Origin: Bretschneidera sinensis
Taxonomy: Eukaryota; Streptophyta; Magnoliopsida; Brassicales; Akaniaceae
Direction of reading: 5' to 3'
NCBI GenBank assembly: GCA_023935145.1
Contig: CM043700.1
Coordinates: forward strand, 38,234,620 to 38,298,619
Length of the DNA: 64,000 nucleotides
Part shown: piece by piece, positions 13,801 through 23,900 of the stretch
How positions within the stretch are numbered: the stretch's first letter is position 1
How the letters are laid out: each line of letters starts with the position of its first letter
Program-made: the position numbers and the translations under genes
The notes under the pieces: model-generated
Told to the model about the DNA's origin: nothing
Database searches by the model: none
The model's input: only the letters and a program-made list of their open reading frames with translations

Positions 13801-14079
13801 AAAAGCTTCCATACTTACAGCCATGGAATATTAGCATGTGAGAGATTCTTTGCGTACAAGAATTTCAGTTTCAATGCTAACATAAGACCTGACTAACAAT
13901 GTTGTGCACCTGTGTGGTATTGTGGTTGCAGGGATGAAAGTGAATGGTGGATGTTTCCAGCTGGACTGGTTCTATGTAAAATTTTCCAGTCCCAACTTCT
14001 AAACTGGCATATAGCTAATCTTGAGATTCAAGACCGCTCATTGTATAGTAACGATTTTGAGCTGTTTTGGCAATCATGA
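2874..14079 (+). CDS. Glycine-rich, ephrin-receptor-like multi-pass membrane protein (3' part, 21 exons)
   Basis: The exons join in one open frame of 1176 residues: 2874-2989, 3753-3961, 4658-4777, 5015-5143, 5271-5396, 6027-6082, 6167-6266, 6340-6457, 6722-6931, 7287-7620, 7813-7906, 8444-8552, 8780-9051, 9163-9290, 9428-9662, 11684-11872, 11998-12287, 12798-13011, 13116-13358, 13746-13837 and 13932-14079 (stop TGA). All introns read GT...AG. The N-terminal half is a large extracellular-type region with glycine-rich blocks such as GGGGGRVSVD, GSGGGHGGKGG and GAGGGGGGRIHFHW. At about residues 538-574 there is a cysteine-rich GCC2/GCC3 (ephrin-receptor-like) motif, ECPAGTYKNVSGSDKALCHPC. Hydrophobic helices follow at about 611-631 and 727-747, with a C-terminal cluster at about 1017-1150. 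There is no kinase domain, so the name 'ephrin receptor' describes similarity only. It resembles the family I know as Arabidopsis At4g32920/At5g11700/At5g47020, whose function is unknown. The start codon and signal peptide are outside the window. Confidence 0.9.
4127..4330 (-). mobile_element. LINE 3'-end fragment in intron 2
   Basis: The stretch begins on the plus strand with 'tttttgataagtaaaaatg', a reversed poly-A tail joined to a short motif seen at other LINE 3' ends in this window. It continues with 'ggtgcagcaacccaag', similar to 'agtgcaacccaattac' in the LINE at 17665. Only the 3' untranslated end and a little coding-derived sequence remain. Confidence 0.55.
5197..5284 (+). repeat. 44-bp tandem duplication spanning a splice acceptor
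   Basis: Copies at 5197-5240 and 5241-5284 differ at one base (aagcag versus aaacag). Each contains the polypyrimidine tract, the AG acceptor and the first 14 bases of the exon. Only the second acceptor (exon start 5271) keeps the reading frame. The first (exon start 5227) would add 44 bases and shift it. Confidence 0.9.
5529..5808 (+). repeat. Imperfect 142-bp tandem duplication inside an intron
   Basis: Two neighbouring copies begin at 5529 and 5671 with 'tgttggtttgtttgtg'. Both continue through 'ctctttggtcaatcctcttt' and 'catcactcatgattggctct'. They differ by scattered substitutions and small indels, so the duplication is not recent. It lies in the intron between the exons at 5271-5396 and 6027-6082. 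Confidence 0.85.
9830..10773. mobile_element. hAT-like non-autonomous DNA element (MITE)
   Basis: The left end reads cggtggcggatccatg. The right end, reverse-complemented, reads cagggacagatccaag, giving imperfect terminal inverted repeats of the 'CAGNGGCGGATCC' kind typical of plant hAT elements. The 8 bases outside are catccacg (9822-9829) and cattcata (10774-10781). They differ only by three transitions, as expected of a decayed 8-bp target duplication. The 944-bp interior is AT-rich and has no transposase frame. It sits in the 2-kb intron 9663-11683. Confidence 0.6.
10815..10857. repeat. C26-A17 homopolymer junction
   Basis: Twenty-six C residues are followed directly by 17 A residues, just outside the right end of the hAT-like element. 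Lengths of runs like this are often wrong in assemblies. Confidence 0.9.
11455..11522. repeat. Compound microsatellite
   Basis: Consecutive ATGC, GC, AC, ACACA and TA repeats lie in the long intron upstream of the exon at 11684. No gene-like signal is present. Confidence 0.85.
12391..12436 (+). repeat. Hexamer tandem repeat (TTCATG/TTCACG)
   Basis: About seven copies of a 6-base unit change from ttcatg to ttcacg along the array. It is in the intron after the exon 11998-12287. The long frame seen across it on the other strand (EHEHEH...) is only the translation of the repeat. Confidence 0.85.
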
Positions 14080-17000
14080 CTGTACACGTGAAGATGTATT
14101 CCACATTAACGAGTTTTTTTTTGGGCTCGTTTTTCATTTCTCTTTTTGTATGTTTTGTGAGTTCTAGGAGAGTGGTTGACGCATAGAAGTAGAAAAAGAA
14201 ACCAAAGGGAAAAATGAAAAGAAAAATATAATAGAAGAGGGACATTTATTAATGTAATTTCTTATTATTATTACAGTCCTCTTTCCTTTTATAATTTTTT
14301 TTGGAGTTGCAGTGTAAATATCACGTGTGTATACGCTGTTTTAGAGAATTGATTTGAGTTTTGTATATCTTCTCACATTTTCGCCTAAGGGTTGTAATTG
14401 CGTGCTAAGTTGCGCATCCCCATAACTTAGCATCCCCAGATATGATGATTTTAGTCGAGTAAGAGGATAGGCGAGCAGAGATGAAAGTAGAGAGCTAACC
14501 TGAACACAGGAAAAGATCTTTACAGAGAGGTCCCGCGAGGTGGGTCCCAATTGGTGGGACCCGCTATCTTTCTTCGCTAGCGTAGCCCTCAGGTTCATCT
14601 GATTCATGTTCGTTGGAAACTAACCACTAATGGTCACGTTACGTTGTTGAGATTTTGAAATTTGTAAATTTATTATCCATTTTTTTTTCAGTAAGGAGGT
14701 AAAGTGACAGGTAGTTTACTAATCTGTCGGAGCCCTCTTTTGGTTACTGATGAAGCCAGAAAGCCCTTGATAGATACTGATGCATAATGTGGAGTTTAAT
14801 GTTGTAGATGGAAGACTAATTACTAACATTTAGTGACGAAATTGAAAGTTAGAATTCAAAAGGGGATAACCGAAAAAAGGTTTATGACAGACGAAAAATG
14901 AGTTACCTGAAATTGCGCTATTGCTCAATGGTTATGGTTAAAGGTCTTAGGCTTGGGTGGTGGTAAAATAATTAACAAGTACTCTTTTGGAATCGCCTGG
15001 CTTTATCACTGTATTTTCAAAAGTTTAAATTTCAGCCTGAACAATAGCATTGGTTTTGTAGTTAAGACATGTGCCCTGACGATCTTAATCCCTTTTCATT
15101 TGCTGATGTTTCTGGTGTTAGTAGACCCATGCTAGTTTCTTACTAACAGATCAGGCTTTTAGCACCTCATGTACCCAAAACAAGGAAATAGTATAGAATG
15201 CGAGAGATCAACTTTTGCCTAGCTGAAGTGGTACTAACAAGATTCCACTACGTGTAAGTTGTCCATCACTGAAACATGCATACATCAAGAATAGACTAGG
15301 AAAATCTTTATGATAATTTTGTGTAACACGAGTGATAACACAGAGGGACTGAATAATTTATTTTTTTTCATTTCGCGCCAGGTTACGTATACGCTTTGCT
15401 ATCCATTCTTGATGTTTGTTAATCATTACTCTAAAATTTTGTATCAATCACCTTATACCTAATTACAACCATCGTATTGAAATGCATAATGATTTTACAT
15501 ACCTATACCTATCTATTATCGACATATTGTTTCGCATTTAGTAACAATTTCATATAGAAATCTGTCGGATGATTTTTACATATGTATACAAGATAGTACA
15601 AAAAATTTATAATATCAAATGGTTTTAAAACATATCGCAAATTAGCGAAAGTCTCTAAAAAGAGGGATAAATATTAATAACCATCATCATGAGTCAAAGC
15701 ATCCGTTAGCCAACTAGTCCTCCAAAAGCATTTGTTAGTTGCCACCACAGGGAACTTTTATCCTTAGCTTGTGAAACATCGAAACATCACAAGCACTTAA
15801 AATTAATACTTTGACCTGAACAAAGAATTAAAGAAAGTTCCTGTCACACGTGGTTCTGCATCCCAAAGGGACTCTCTCTTTTGCTGCTAAGAAGGTGGGC
15901 CCATGTACATCAACTCCCCAAGTTCTGCAGGTAAAGGCATGGAGTTAGCCAGACTGATGATGAACGGGGTAGCACTGAAAGGGTAAAGGAAGGTGTTAAA
16001 ACCCCTTCAAAAAGCAACACCAACTGAAATTCTCATTTTTCCTACTCTTTTATAAACACAGTAATAACTTTTATTCATGTTTAATCATGAACACCAGCAT
16101 GTAGGTGAAACCTTCCTAGTATTAGAAGGGTAAATGACTAGAAAAGAAAAGTTTGGTATCTGCTTAAATTCACATCAACTTGAGCTTTCTTTCATCTCTG
16201 CTCATGAAAACCAGCCTGAGATAAGGGTTTTTCTAACCTGTGTTCAGGACATAGGTTAACAAGCAGTTAATACATCTACAGTAAACTCCACCGTTTAGAG
16301 ATTCTAATCCCATTAATAAGATGGACTTCAATTTTTGAGATCGACTAAAACACCCTCGCATCCTAATAAATGCGTTGCACTAACCAATTTCTCTCTCATA
16401 ATATTTTAACAAAATACTAGAGATATTTTAGGCTGATTATTATTATTTTTATAGGAATATTTTAGGCTGATTCTCTAGATGAGTAGATTCTCAGCTAAAA
16501 ACCTCCAATTTTTTTTGAAGTATAACTATCAAAGACTGCATTTCCTTCCAGATAGTTTGATGGGATTAATTCCTACAAGGAAAAATGTTTTTTTTTTTCT
16601 AGCTAATTGGCCACCATTGTTATCCTTTTGAAACGAAATTATTACATTTATTAAAATAATATTCTTTCTTTTCCAATCTTTTAAAATGATCGATCAACTA
16701 GCTTGACTTTCACTTAATTCAGTCATGCATTTAATCATGAAATATTTTGTATTGAAATGGAATGAGATATCTAAAAATTAAATCATTAGATCAAAGAAAT
16801 TACGGCTGTTTGAAACAATAATTATATTGGCATGATAAATATTGTAGTATATGGTTGTGATCACATGAATTAGCTGCCTCCTTTTTCACATGTTAAAAAA
16901 ATGGAGTTATTTTAGCAGAGAATCTACTTAAAATATGATTTATCAAAAAAATAATCAGTCTAAAATATCTCTAGTATTTTGCTGATAAATTTTTTTTTAG

Positions 17001-17273
17001 AGAGAAATTGGTTGAGTGCAATGCATGTATTAGTATGTGAGAGTATTTTAGGCCCTCTCAAAAATTGAAGTTTATCTTATTAATGGGATTAGATTCTCTA
17101 GATAGTGGAGGTTGTTGTGGGTGTCTTATCTGCTTGTTAACCTATGCCCTCATGGCACGGATTAGAAAAAGCCAATAAATAAAACATTGCAGTTTCACTT
17201 TGGGAACTTTGAAATATGGCTCCTCATAAGCTAGAAGACCCAAGAGAAAAGAAAAAGTTTTACCTAAACGGGG
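14080..17273. other. Intergenic region between convergent genes
   Basis: The region covers the 3' flanks of the glycine-rich gene (plus strand) and the GatC gene (minus strand), which face each other tail to tail. It contains the foldback element at 16248-17148 and a degenerate copy of part of the last GatC exon at about 17198-17245. I see no exon and no RNA gene in 14330-16247. Confidence 0.7.
16248..17148. mobile_element. Foldback element with ~240-bp inverted-repeat arms
   Basis: The left arm (about 16248-16497) and right arm (about 16912-17148) are inverted copies. Shared stretches read on the left strand include cataggttaacaagcag, tctaatcccattaataaga, caatttctctct and aaaatactagagatatttta. 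About 410 bp of AT-rich sequence separates the arms, with no coding frame. Long inverted arms fit a MULE-type or other foldback MITE. I could not identify a target duplication. Confidence 0.7.
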
Positions 17274-19976
17274 TTACTCTTTATTCAACACTTTAGGAAC
17301 TCTGACATATGGCTCCTCATAGCTTGGAACAGAAGCTATCATGGCCTCCCTGTTAAGAAATATTAATCAAAACACGACTATGCTTTTCAAACTTTAGACT
17401 GCAGGTGTTAAAGTGCAGGAAACTATTAAGAAGTCATCTCATCTCACCTATTATCAAATGTTTCCGGAAGATCTTCACGGAAATTTTCACCTTCTGTATC
17501 TGTAGATTTAGCAGAGAAGTAAGCCACAACGTATCAAAGTTATATATCTAGCCATCCATCTTAAAGACTGTCACACAGTCACAGTGCATTGGTCGTACCA
17601 TGCTAGTTGAAGTTCTCTCCCTTCTGGATTTATTTTACGAAATTGATGATAACAGATAACTCACTTTTTTTTTATATGTAAAAGTATTATATTAAAAAAC
17701 ACCAAGATAGTGCAACCCAATTACAAAAGACTATCTACAAGATAGTATCTTCACAAAATCTATTAACTCATCCACATTCTCAAATTTTTTCCCCTTAACC
17801 AAAAACTAAGGGAACTAAACCATCTATCTCTAACAGTATCCATAGATCTTTCAATTCCATCAAAAACCTTTTGTTCCTCTTATTCCAAACAATCTAAAAA
17901 ATGGAAAGGGAAATCAAAGAATACGCTTTCTTAATCTCCTTAGACGCCCGAATAACACTCCAAGCCCAAATCTCATTTTTTAAGCAGCTGGAAACAATCC
18001 AAGAGATACCCAAAACACAATAAGCCATTTCCCAAAGCCTACGCACCATCGGACACTCCAACAAAATATGAAATGCGGACTCAGCACATTGTTTGCAAAT
18101 GAAACATCTATTAGCAAGAACTTTCCTCTTTCTTTGAAGATTATCAAGAGTAAGAATTTTTTCCCACGAGGCTTCCCATGCCAAAAAGTAAATGCTTTTA
18201 AAGGCACAAGGAACCCAAATGCACTTCCACGGGAATTTAGAGGATCCTTCCAATAGAAGCTCATCTAAAAGAATCTTGAAAAAAAAACTTCACCTCAAAC
18301 CTCTTATCTGGCTTAGGCTACCATCTAATCAAATCTTTTCTAGACACATCAATACTCATGCTATACAAGGTCTCTAAAAACTTGTTAACACTCTTGGGCT
18401 CCCAATCCTGAACATTGTTGTTGAGAGGAACATCCCACAACAACAAACCCTCGGAAGCAGAAACACAAGAACAAATAAGAGCATCTCTATTTCTCGCAAT
18501 AGCGAAGACCTCGGGAAATTGAACTTTCAAAGGAGTATCCCCACACCAAATATCATGCCAAAGCCGGGTACTCTCTCCATTGCCACCAACACAGAAATAT
18601 AAGGGAAAAAGTTACGCCATCCATTCCGAAAAATTAATTACATGCCCGCCTTCAATGGTTTCTTATATAACTACACGATTCACCGATTTAACCAAGAAGA
18701 TTTACTTCGTAAGCAATACACAGGAAAAGATCCAAGCAAGGACCATGCTGCAAGCCAGGCTACTTGATCTTCTACAAACCTTGCCAATACGATATTAAGA
18801 AACCAACTCAACTTCAAGTAGAGAAAAGGAAAAGGATGTGCCGTTTCTCAAAACAGAAGAGGACCACATGATTACCGGTAATGAAGTACAGCTTTATCAT
18901 ACCTTCCTTCTGTTCAGCATACGCTCCTCTTAAGTTATTACATAGGTGCGTTTCTGAAAATGCTATAATGAAACCTGCCTTCTGCAGCAAAAAGGGTCTA
19001 CTAATGATATGGCCTAAACAAAATCCACTATAAATTTATCAAAGATTAAGTAACCCCTATAAGAGTGGCCCTTTATTGGTTTAGTTAGAGTAGAAACAAT
19101 CCACCGAATGCTTTAACCCCAATATCTCTTTTTAGATGCAACCTCACCAATATATATGCAGCTAGCAGCACATGCCAAGAATGATTACATAGCTAATTGA
19201 TAACGTTAAAGAAGAGACATCTTATAAAAGGATTGTTTGCACCTGCTCTAATGGCGGGCTCAACACTGTTAAGATCAATTGCTTGAAGTTGGCCAAACCT
19301 GCAATGAAGAACCGAAATAAGTGCTGGGTTTTACTATTTAATCATGAGATAAAAACAAAGACCATGAAAGCTCGATATGAACTAACAAAATATCAGTATT
19401 AGGTTGAGCGAAGAAGTCACACAATACTGACAGTGCAATATATTATGAATTTTAACCAATATAGAAATCCAAAGTCTAGACGATAACAAAGAACTTATAA
19501 AGTTCCACAGCAAAAGGCGGAAAAGAAAAACAGGATTAACGATTGAGTTTCTTCTAGACAAATACCAGTCTGTAACTTTTCGAATTTCGGGAGCGAATTC
19601 CTCGACCTGCAATACCCAAAAGAGAGAAAATATTAAAAGTTTCAAACATTTACCGAAAAGAAAGAAAAGAAGAGAGAAATCCAAAAAGGTAAATAGCGTG
19701 AAAAAAGAAATCATTTTTTTGGGGGACAAATATATCTGAGTCCATAAATACCTCAATTGGGGTGAGGGAGATTCCAGCAGTTTCTGCCAAACGATGCACG
19801 TCTGGCGGTTGAAGAGAGGACCTGGTTGTTGTTATTGATGAGCATTCACGAACACTGTAATTATTGAAAAATTGAAGACCCGAAGAAGAGAAACAGAGGT
19901 TTTTGCTTTTGTAACGGAAGAAGATGCGATGCATTGGCGAAGCCGCTTTGAGCACAAACAGAGCTCTGCTTCCCAT
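17274..19976 (-). CDS. GATC: Glutamyl-tRNA(Gln) amidotransferase subunit C, organellar
   Basis: GatC is the small subunit of the GatCAB amidotransferase, which converts Glu-tRNA(Gln) into Gln-tRNA(Gln) in chloroplasts and mitochondria, where glutaminyl-tRNA synthetase is lacking. The exons, read on the minus strand, are 19976-19752, 19606-19566, 19298-19243, 17499-17448 and 17349-17274 (stop TAA), giving 149 residues, close to the family's usual length. Residues 1 to about 50 look like an organellar transit peptide rich in Ser, Arg and Lys. The conserved core then reads [48 protein letters not shown], then [10 protein letters not shown], ending in [10 protein letters not shown] chose the Met at 19976 (MGSRALF) because the Arabidopsis protein starts similarly. 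An in-frame Met at 20018 would add 14 residues. All introns are GT-AG. Intron 3 (17500-19242) is swollen by a LINE fragment. The Arabidopsis counterpart, as I recall, is At4g32915. Confidence 0.93.
17665..18640 (-). mobile_element. LINE (L1-type) 3' fragment with zf-RVT domain, in GatC intron 3
   Basis: The minus-strand frame at 17894-18253 encodes the typical zinc-binding C-terminal region of plant LINE reverse transcriptases (zf-RVT): FPWKCIW, then [38 protein letters not shown] and RRLWEM. A second frame at 18318-18530 holds the preceding segment. Stops and frameshifts separate them. The 3' end has a reversed poly-A tail near 17665. It is transcribed in the same direction as GatC and is removed with the intron. 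Confidence 0.85.
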
Positions 19977-20018
19977 TGAAATGCTTTGGATCAGTGAGAG
20001 CACCATTTTCCACTTCAA

Positions 20019-20918
20019 AGTTCAACAGCCAAACAGCAACCTTCCCCATCCGTTGTATCATGGACCTATTAGTGACTACCAATAAATACTCTAATCACTT
20101 GGTTAAATAGTAAATTAAATTGGATAATTAAAAAAGTAAATAATTTAGTCCGTGAATTCATTACGGTAAAATGGTAAATTAATATTTCATTAAGGATAAA
20201 ACCCTTACTATAAAGTAATTCAATTAGGAGGATAATATTATCAAATTGGATATCGGAAAACCTTGCTCAAGAGCAGCCCAGCACTATTCTTTTTTAGGAC
20301 TCATCAAGGGACATGTTTGACCAACAAGGAAAACCTTTCTTAACATTTTATTTAAAAAAATGTTTGTTTGTTTTTACGGTCTAACTAAACTTTTCCAATT
20401 ATTCTTTTTAATGTTTCTTAATTATACTGAATCTAAAACATTGATTTTAAATCAACTCGAAACTTTAATAATAATTTGAAAAAACTTCACTAATAATATT
20501 ATTTTTTGAATCCCACACTGATATTATTAATAAAATTTTTCAAAATTATCAATCTAAAACCAATATTATAGATCCGATCTAACCAAATATTTTTTCTTTT
20601 TCAGTGGCCTAAAGCCTAAACCCTTTACATTTATCTGGTTTTTCTTCTTCTTCCTTTTTTTTCCTCCAATTTAACCAAGAAAATTTGCCATTATAGCTGC
20701 AATGTTCATGTAACTCGGATACATTATTTTAGTTTACCATTTTTTTTCTTCTCATTTTTGGAGATGTCTTATAAAACCAAAGCAACAGGTTCAAGATTAC
20801 CACGAGTCACTGAAACCGTGATACAATACAGCTCACAGATATTTTCACGAGATTTTACAGAGTGGCAGGCATCATACATTTTTTACAACAATCAATCTAG
20901 CATTTTGCTCATATGAAG
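20019..20918. other. Intergenic spacer between the GatC 5' end and the CABIN1 3' end
   Basis: This 0.9-kb spacer must contain the GatC promoter and the CABIN1 3' untranslated region, since both genes run on the minus strand. It is AT-rich. An imperfect inverted repeat of about 33 bp per arm (around 20466-20503 and 20515-20550) can form a hairpin. I see no coding region. Confidence 0.6.
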
Positions 20919-23900
20919 TCAGCCTTGGTCAGTATCTCCTCCTCCATGTGCAATAGTGCTCTTTTCTGCAACAATGTTGTTACAATGTTCGGTAGCAGAA
21001 AACAAGCCTTTTTGACTATCGCTGGAAGGAGGGGGTGGTTTAATGCTAGGTGTGCTCTCCACGTCAGATAACGAAGCAGATGCCACTGTGGTCATCGGTG
21101 CAGCTTCTGCTTCAGTGCTTCCGCCATGACATGTTCCATCCCTCAAACCACCTACAACAACCATTGAATTTCAGACGACCATCAATGGGTGGAATCATGA
21201 AATTCTGTCTTAAAGATGTAAATCGGAAAGGGTGGAAAATTGTTTCGAAAATTATGGGACCAGTGAAACAGTGTAAAGTAGAATAAGGAAATAGAAGAAC
21301 CTGATAAGACCATTTTCAATGAATCTAAAATCAGACAAACTATAAGATTGCCATTTTCTTGGGTACCCACTTGCACTATTTCCCCAAGTCCCAATAAGGT
21401 TTCAAGAGAGAGATCAAAGAAAGAAGCAAGCCATCACATGAGCAGCAAGAATAACCTGTATGAGTGGTGATGGAAGCAGTTATACTTGTATTTGGGGACA
21501 CCGATGAGGTTCCAGCTCCTTTTTTCATCTTTAGCTGCAAACATAATCACAATCCCATGATACACAAGTCAACTTCAATATATAATCACCCTAGCCTACA
21601 CAGAATGCATGCAAACATTCTGCTATGGAAAAAGTGTATATTTCATTATCTTCTCATGTGAATGTTATCTAGAAAACCTATGACCAGAGAAAAGTGTATT
21701 TTACAGAGTCGATCACCTCTTAGCTCTAAAACAGACCAAAAAAATAATATGGTAACCAAAAGCATTAAACCGAAATGTGACTTTTTTTTTTCATATCAGT
21801 GAAACATAATAGCATGTTAGCTTCCGTACCTTGGCATTTTCTTCACAGTGCTTTACAACAACAGAGATGTTTGCACAACGGCCATGCAATAGCGTGTAAG
21901 CCCACAAGAGAAGCTTCCTTGGAGTGCTTATATCAAGAATTTCAACCCCTTCCATGCCTGAGTGAAATCCTGCTTCTATAGCTAATCGAGATGGCACCAA
22001 ATAAATGTTGACACCAGATGGGAGCATTACACAGGAGGTTTCCCGATAGAAATTATAAGAACCCCTAAGCAAAGAGTTGGCAGTCTCCAAATTGTCATCT
22101 GACGCTTTCTTGATTATTATATTCTTCATTTTGGTCAATACTGGTCTCCATTTTGTTTCAAGACTTTCTAAATGAGTCAAGTCCTCAAATGATGAACTCC
22201 ATGATTCATTTATTTGTAAATCAATACAAAGCAACTGACTGTTTTCAAGACCACCATCTGTCAAGTTGAAGGATTGAATCTCATTTGGGAGTCCAGACTG
22301 CAAAGGAGTGATCAATGCCAAGCTAACTATGAGTGATCGACACCAAGCAACAGAAGCATGCCTGCAAACTTTGGCACAGTTACTATTTGACAACTTTGGA
22401 TTCTTAAAACGCTTTCGGATCTTCTCATTTATTGCTTCAAGCGTTTCCAGCTTGCCATTTCTTTCCAGTGATACAATATATTGGTGGAGATATCTGTAAC
22501 AGGGTAAAATTGTCAGACACATACACACTGAAGGAGTGCATTGAACTCCTGAAATTAGCAGTAACATTGCAAACCAAAGAAAGATGCAGGCATGAGGCAG
22601 TGAGATAAGTGCATATTGTCTTCTTATAAATCAGCACAAACAACTAAGAATTTTTTCATTAAGGTAACAAACAAGTTGGTGGCAATACAATTAAAAGCTC
22701 CAGCAGAAATTTCAGAATATTTTGACATAAAGAAAAAAATTATTGTCCTTTTTTCTTATTCTCTTTTCTTTTTTTGAAGGGGGAGGGGGGAGAGGAGATC
22801 GAGAGCTGGGCAATGCAAGTTAGTGAGAAAGGTAATGAATATAAATGCCATTTCTAAGTTCTTCCACTTGTAATCGATATAAAAACCCAAACCCCGCATT
22901 ACTTGAACCCTTGACCATTATTTGAGTGTGATGTAACCCAACCAACTGAGCTGAAGGCCTTTCACCCCAAGTAATTGCCTAATTGGGAATAACCACTTCA
23001 CTCTTAAGTGTTAGATTGAATAAGATTCAGGACTTCCTTCAAAACAAATTCAGAATATTTTCAGTGACACATTACCCATATAAGCTTCTCTCAGGTGTTT
23101 CTGGACTTTGGATCTCAGGCAAGCTGCATATCTCTGGCCATAAGTTCCCGTGTTCCATGAACAAAGAAAATATCTTCTCCAATTGATTTTCGGAGCTGCT
23201 TGCAGCGCCATAACCAACAGTTTCAGCTCTACTCATAGATAAAATTAGGGCCTTGATGTACCTCCCAAGTGCCACCGGTACAAGATCTTCGATGCACAAC
23301 GAAAACTGAGTTCAAAATTGAGGTTAGCCTTGGCTTGAATTGATAAAAAATAATATTAGGTAATAAATCATATGAAAAGAGCTGTTTTGGATGATGAATA
23401 CAACTTTGACAGAAACATATGGTATCAATAGAGTAGCGTATGATGATAAAGCACTCCAGTATAAACAATGTTCTTTTCTTCTTTTTCTTTTTTGTGTGGG
23501 GGGATGGGGTGGAGAAACAAGTCTACAAAAGTAATGCTCAGCAAATTTTGTGAATACTCTCTTCCAACCACTAGTCCAAAATTATAGCTTCTTGCAGGAA
23601 AATGTCTTCCACGAAGACAAATTGAACATATAGGAAGTCATTTTCTAGATCTTAACCATCAAAATTGCCTAATAAGAAGCAGTTACTAAGGATCTTTGCA
23701 AAATACTAGAAAAATGTCGATATCTAAAGGTTGACTTGTTACCCTCTTATCCGATCGAAGAGAGATATAAGCACGATCAAGAGTACAGATATCTCCGGTC
23801 TCCTCCAGCAGTTTCAAGTAGAACAACAAGTACTTCCTGATGCAAGTAATAAATTTTCGAGAACTTTCTGGTAAGTTAACTTCAAGGGCCTTTTTGTTAC

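Noticed and set aside
14905..14985. tRNA-like phrase (gctcaatggttatggttaaa).
   Set aside because: There is an A-box-like stretch only. No B box, anticodon arm or pairing acceptor stem could be found.
17894..18253. A host gene encoding a zinc-binding protein within GatC intron 3.
   Set aside because: The frame is the zf-RVT end of a LINE, with a related fragment at 25109-25468, neighbouring broken RT frames and a poly-A tail.
20466..20550. A rho-independent-type terminator or functional hairpin.
   Set aside because: The inverted repeat is AT-rich and imperfect, in a plant intergenic region. No evidence ties it to termination.
22770..22962. A tRNA gene on the minus strand.
   Set aside because: A- and B-box-like motifs exist but no cloverleaf can be closed, and the segment ends in an A-rich tail. 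It is better explained as a SINE.
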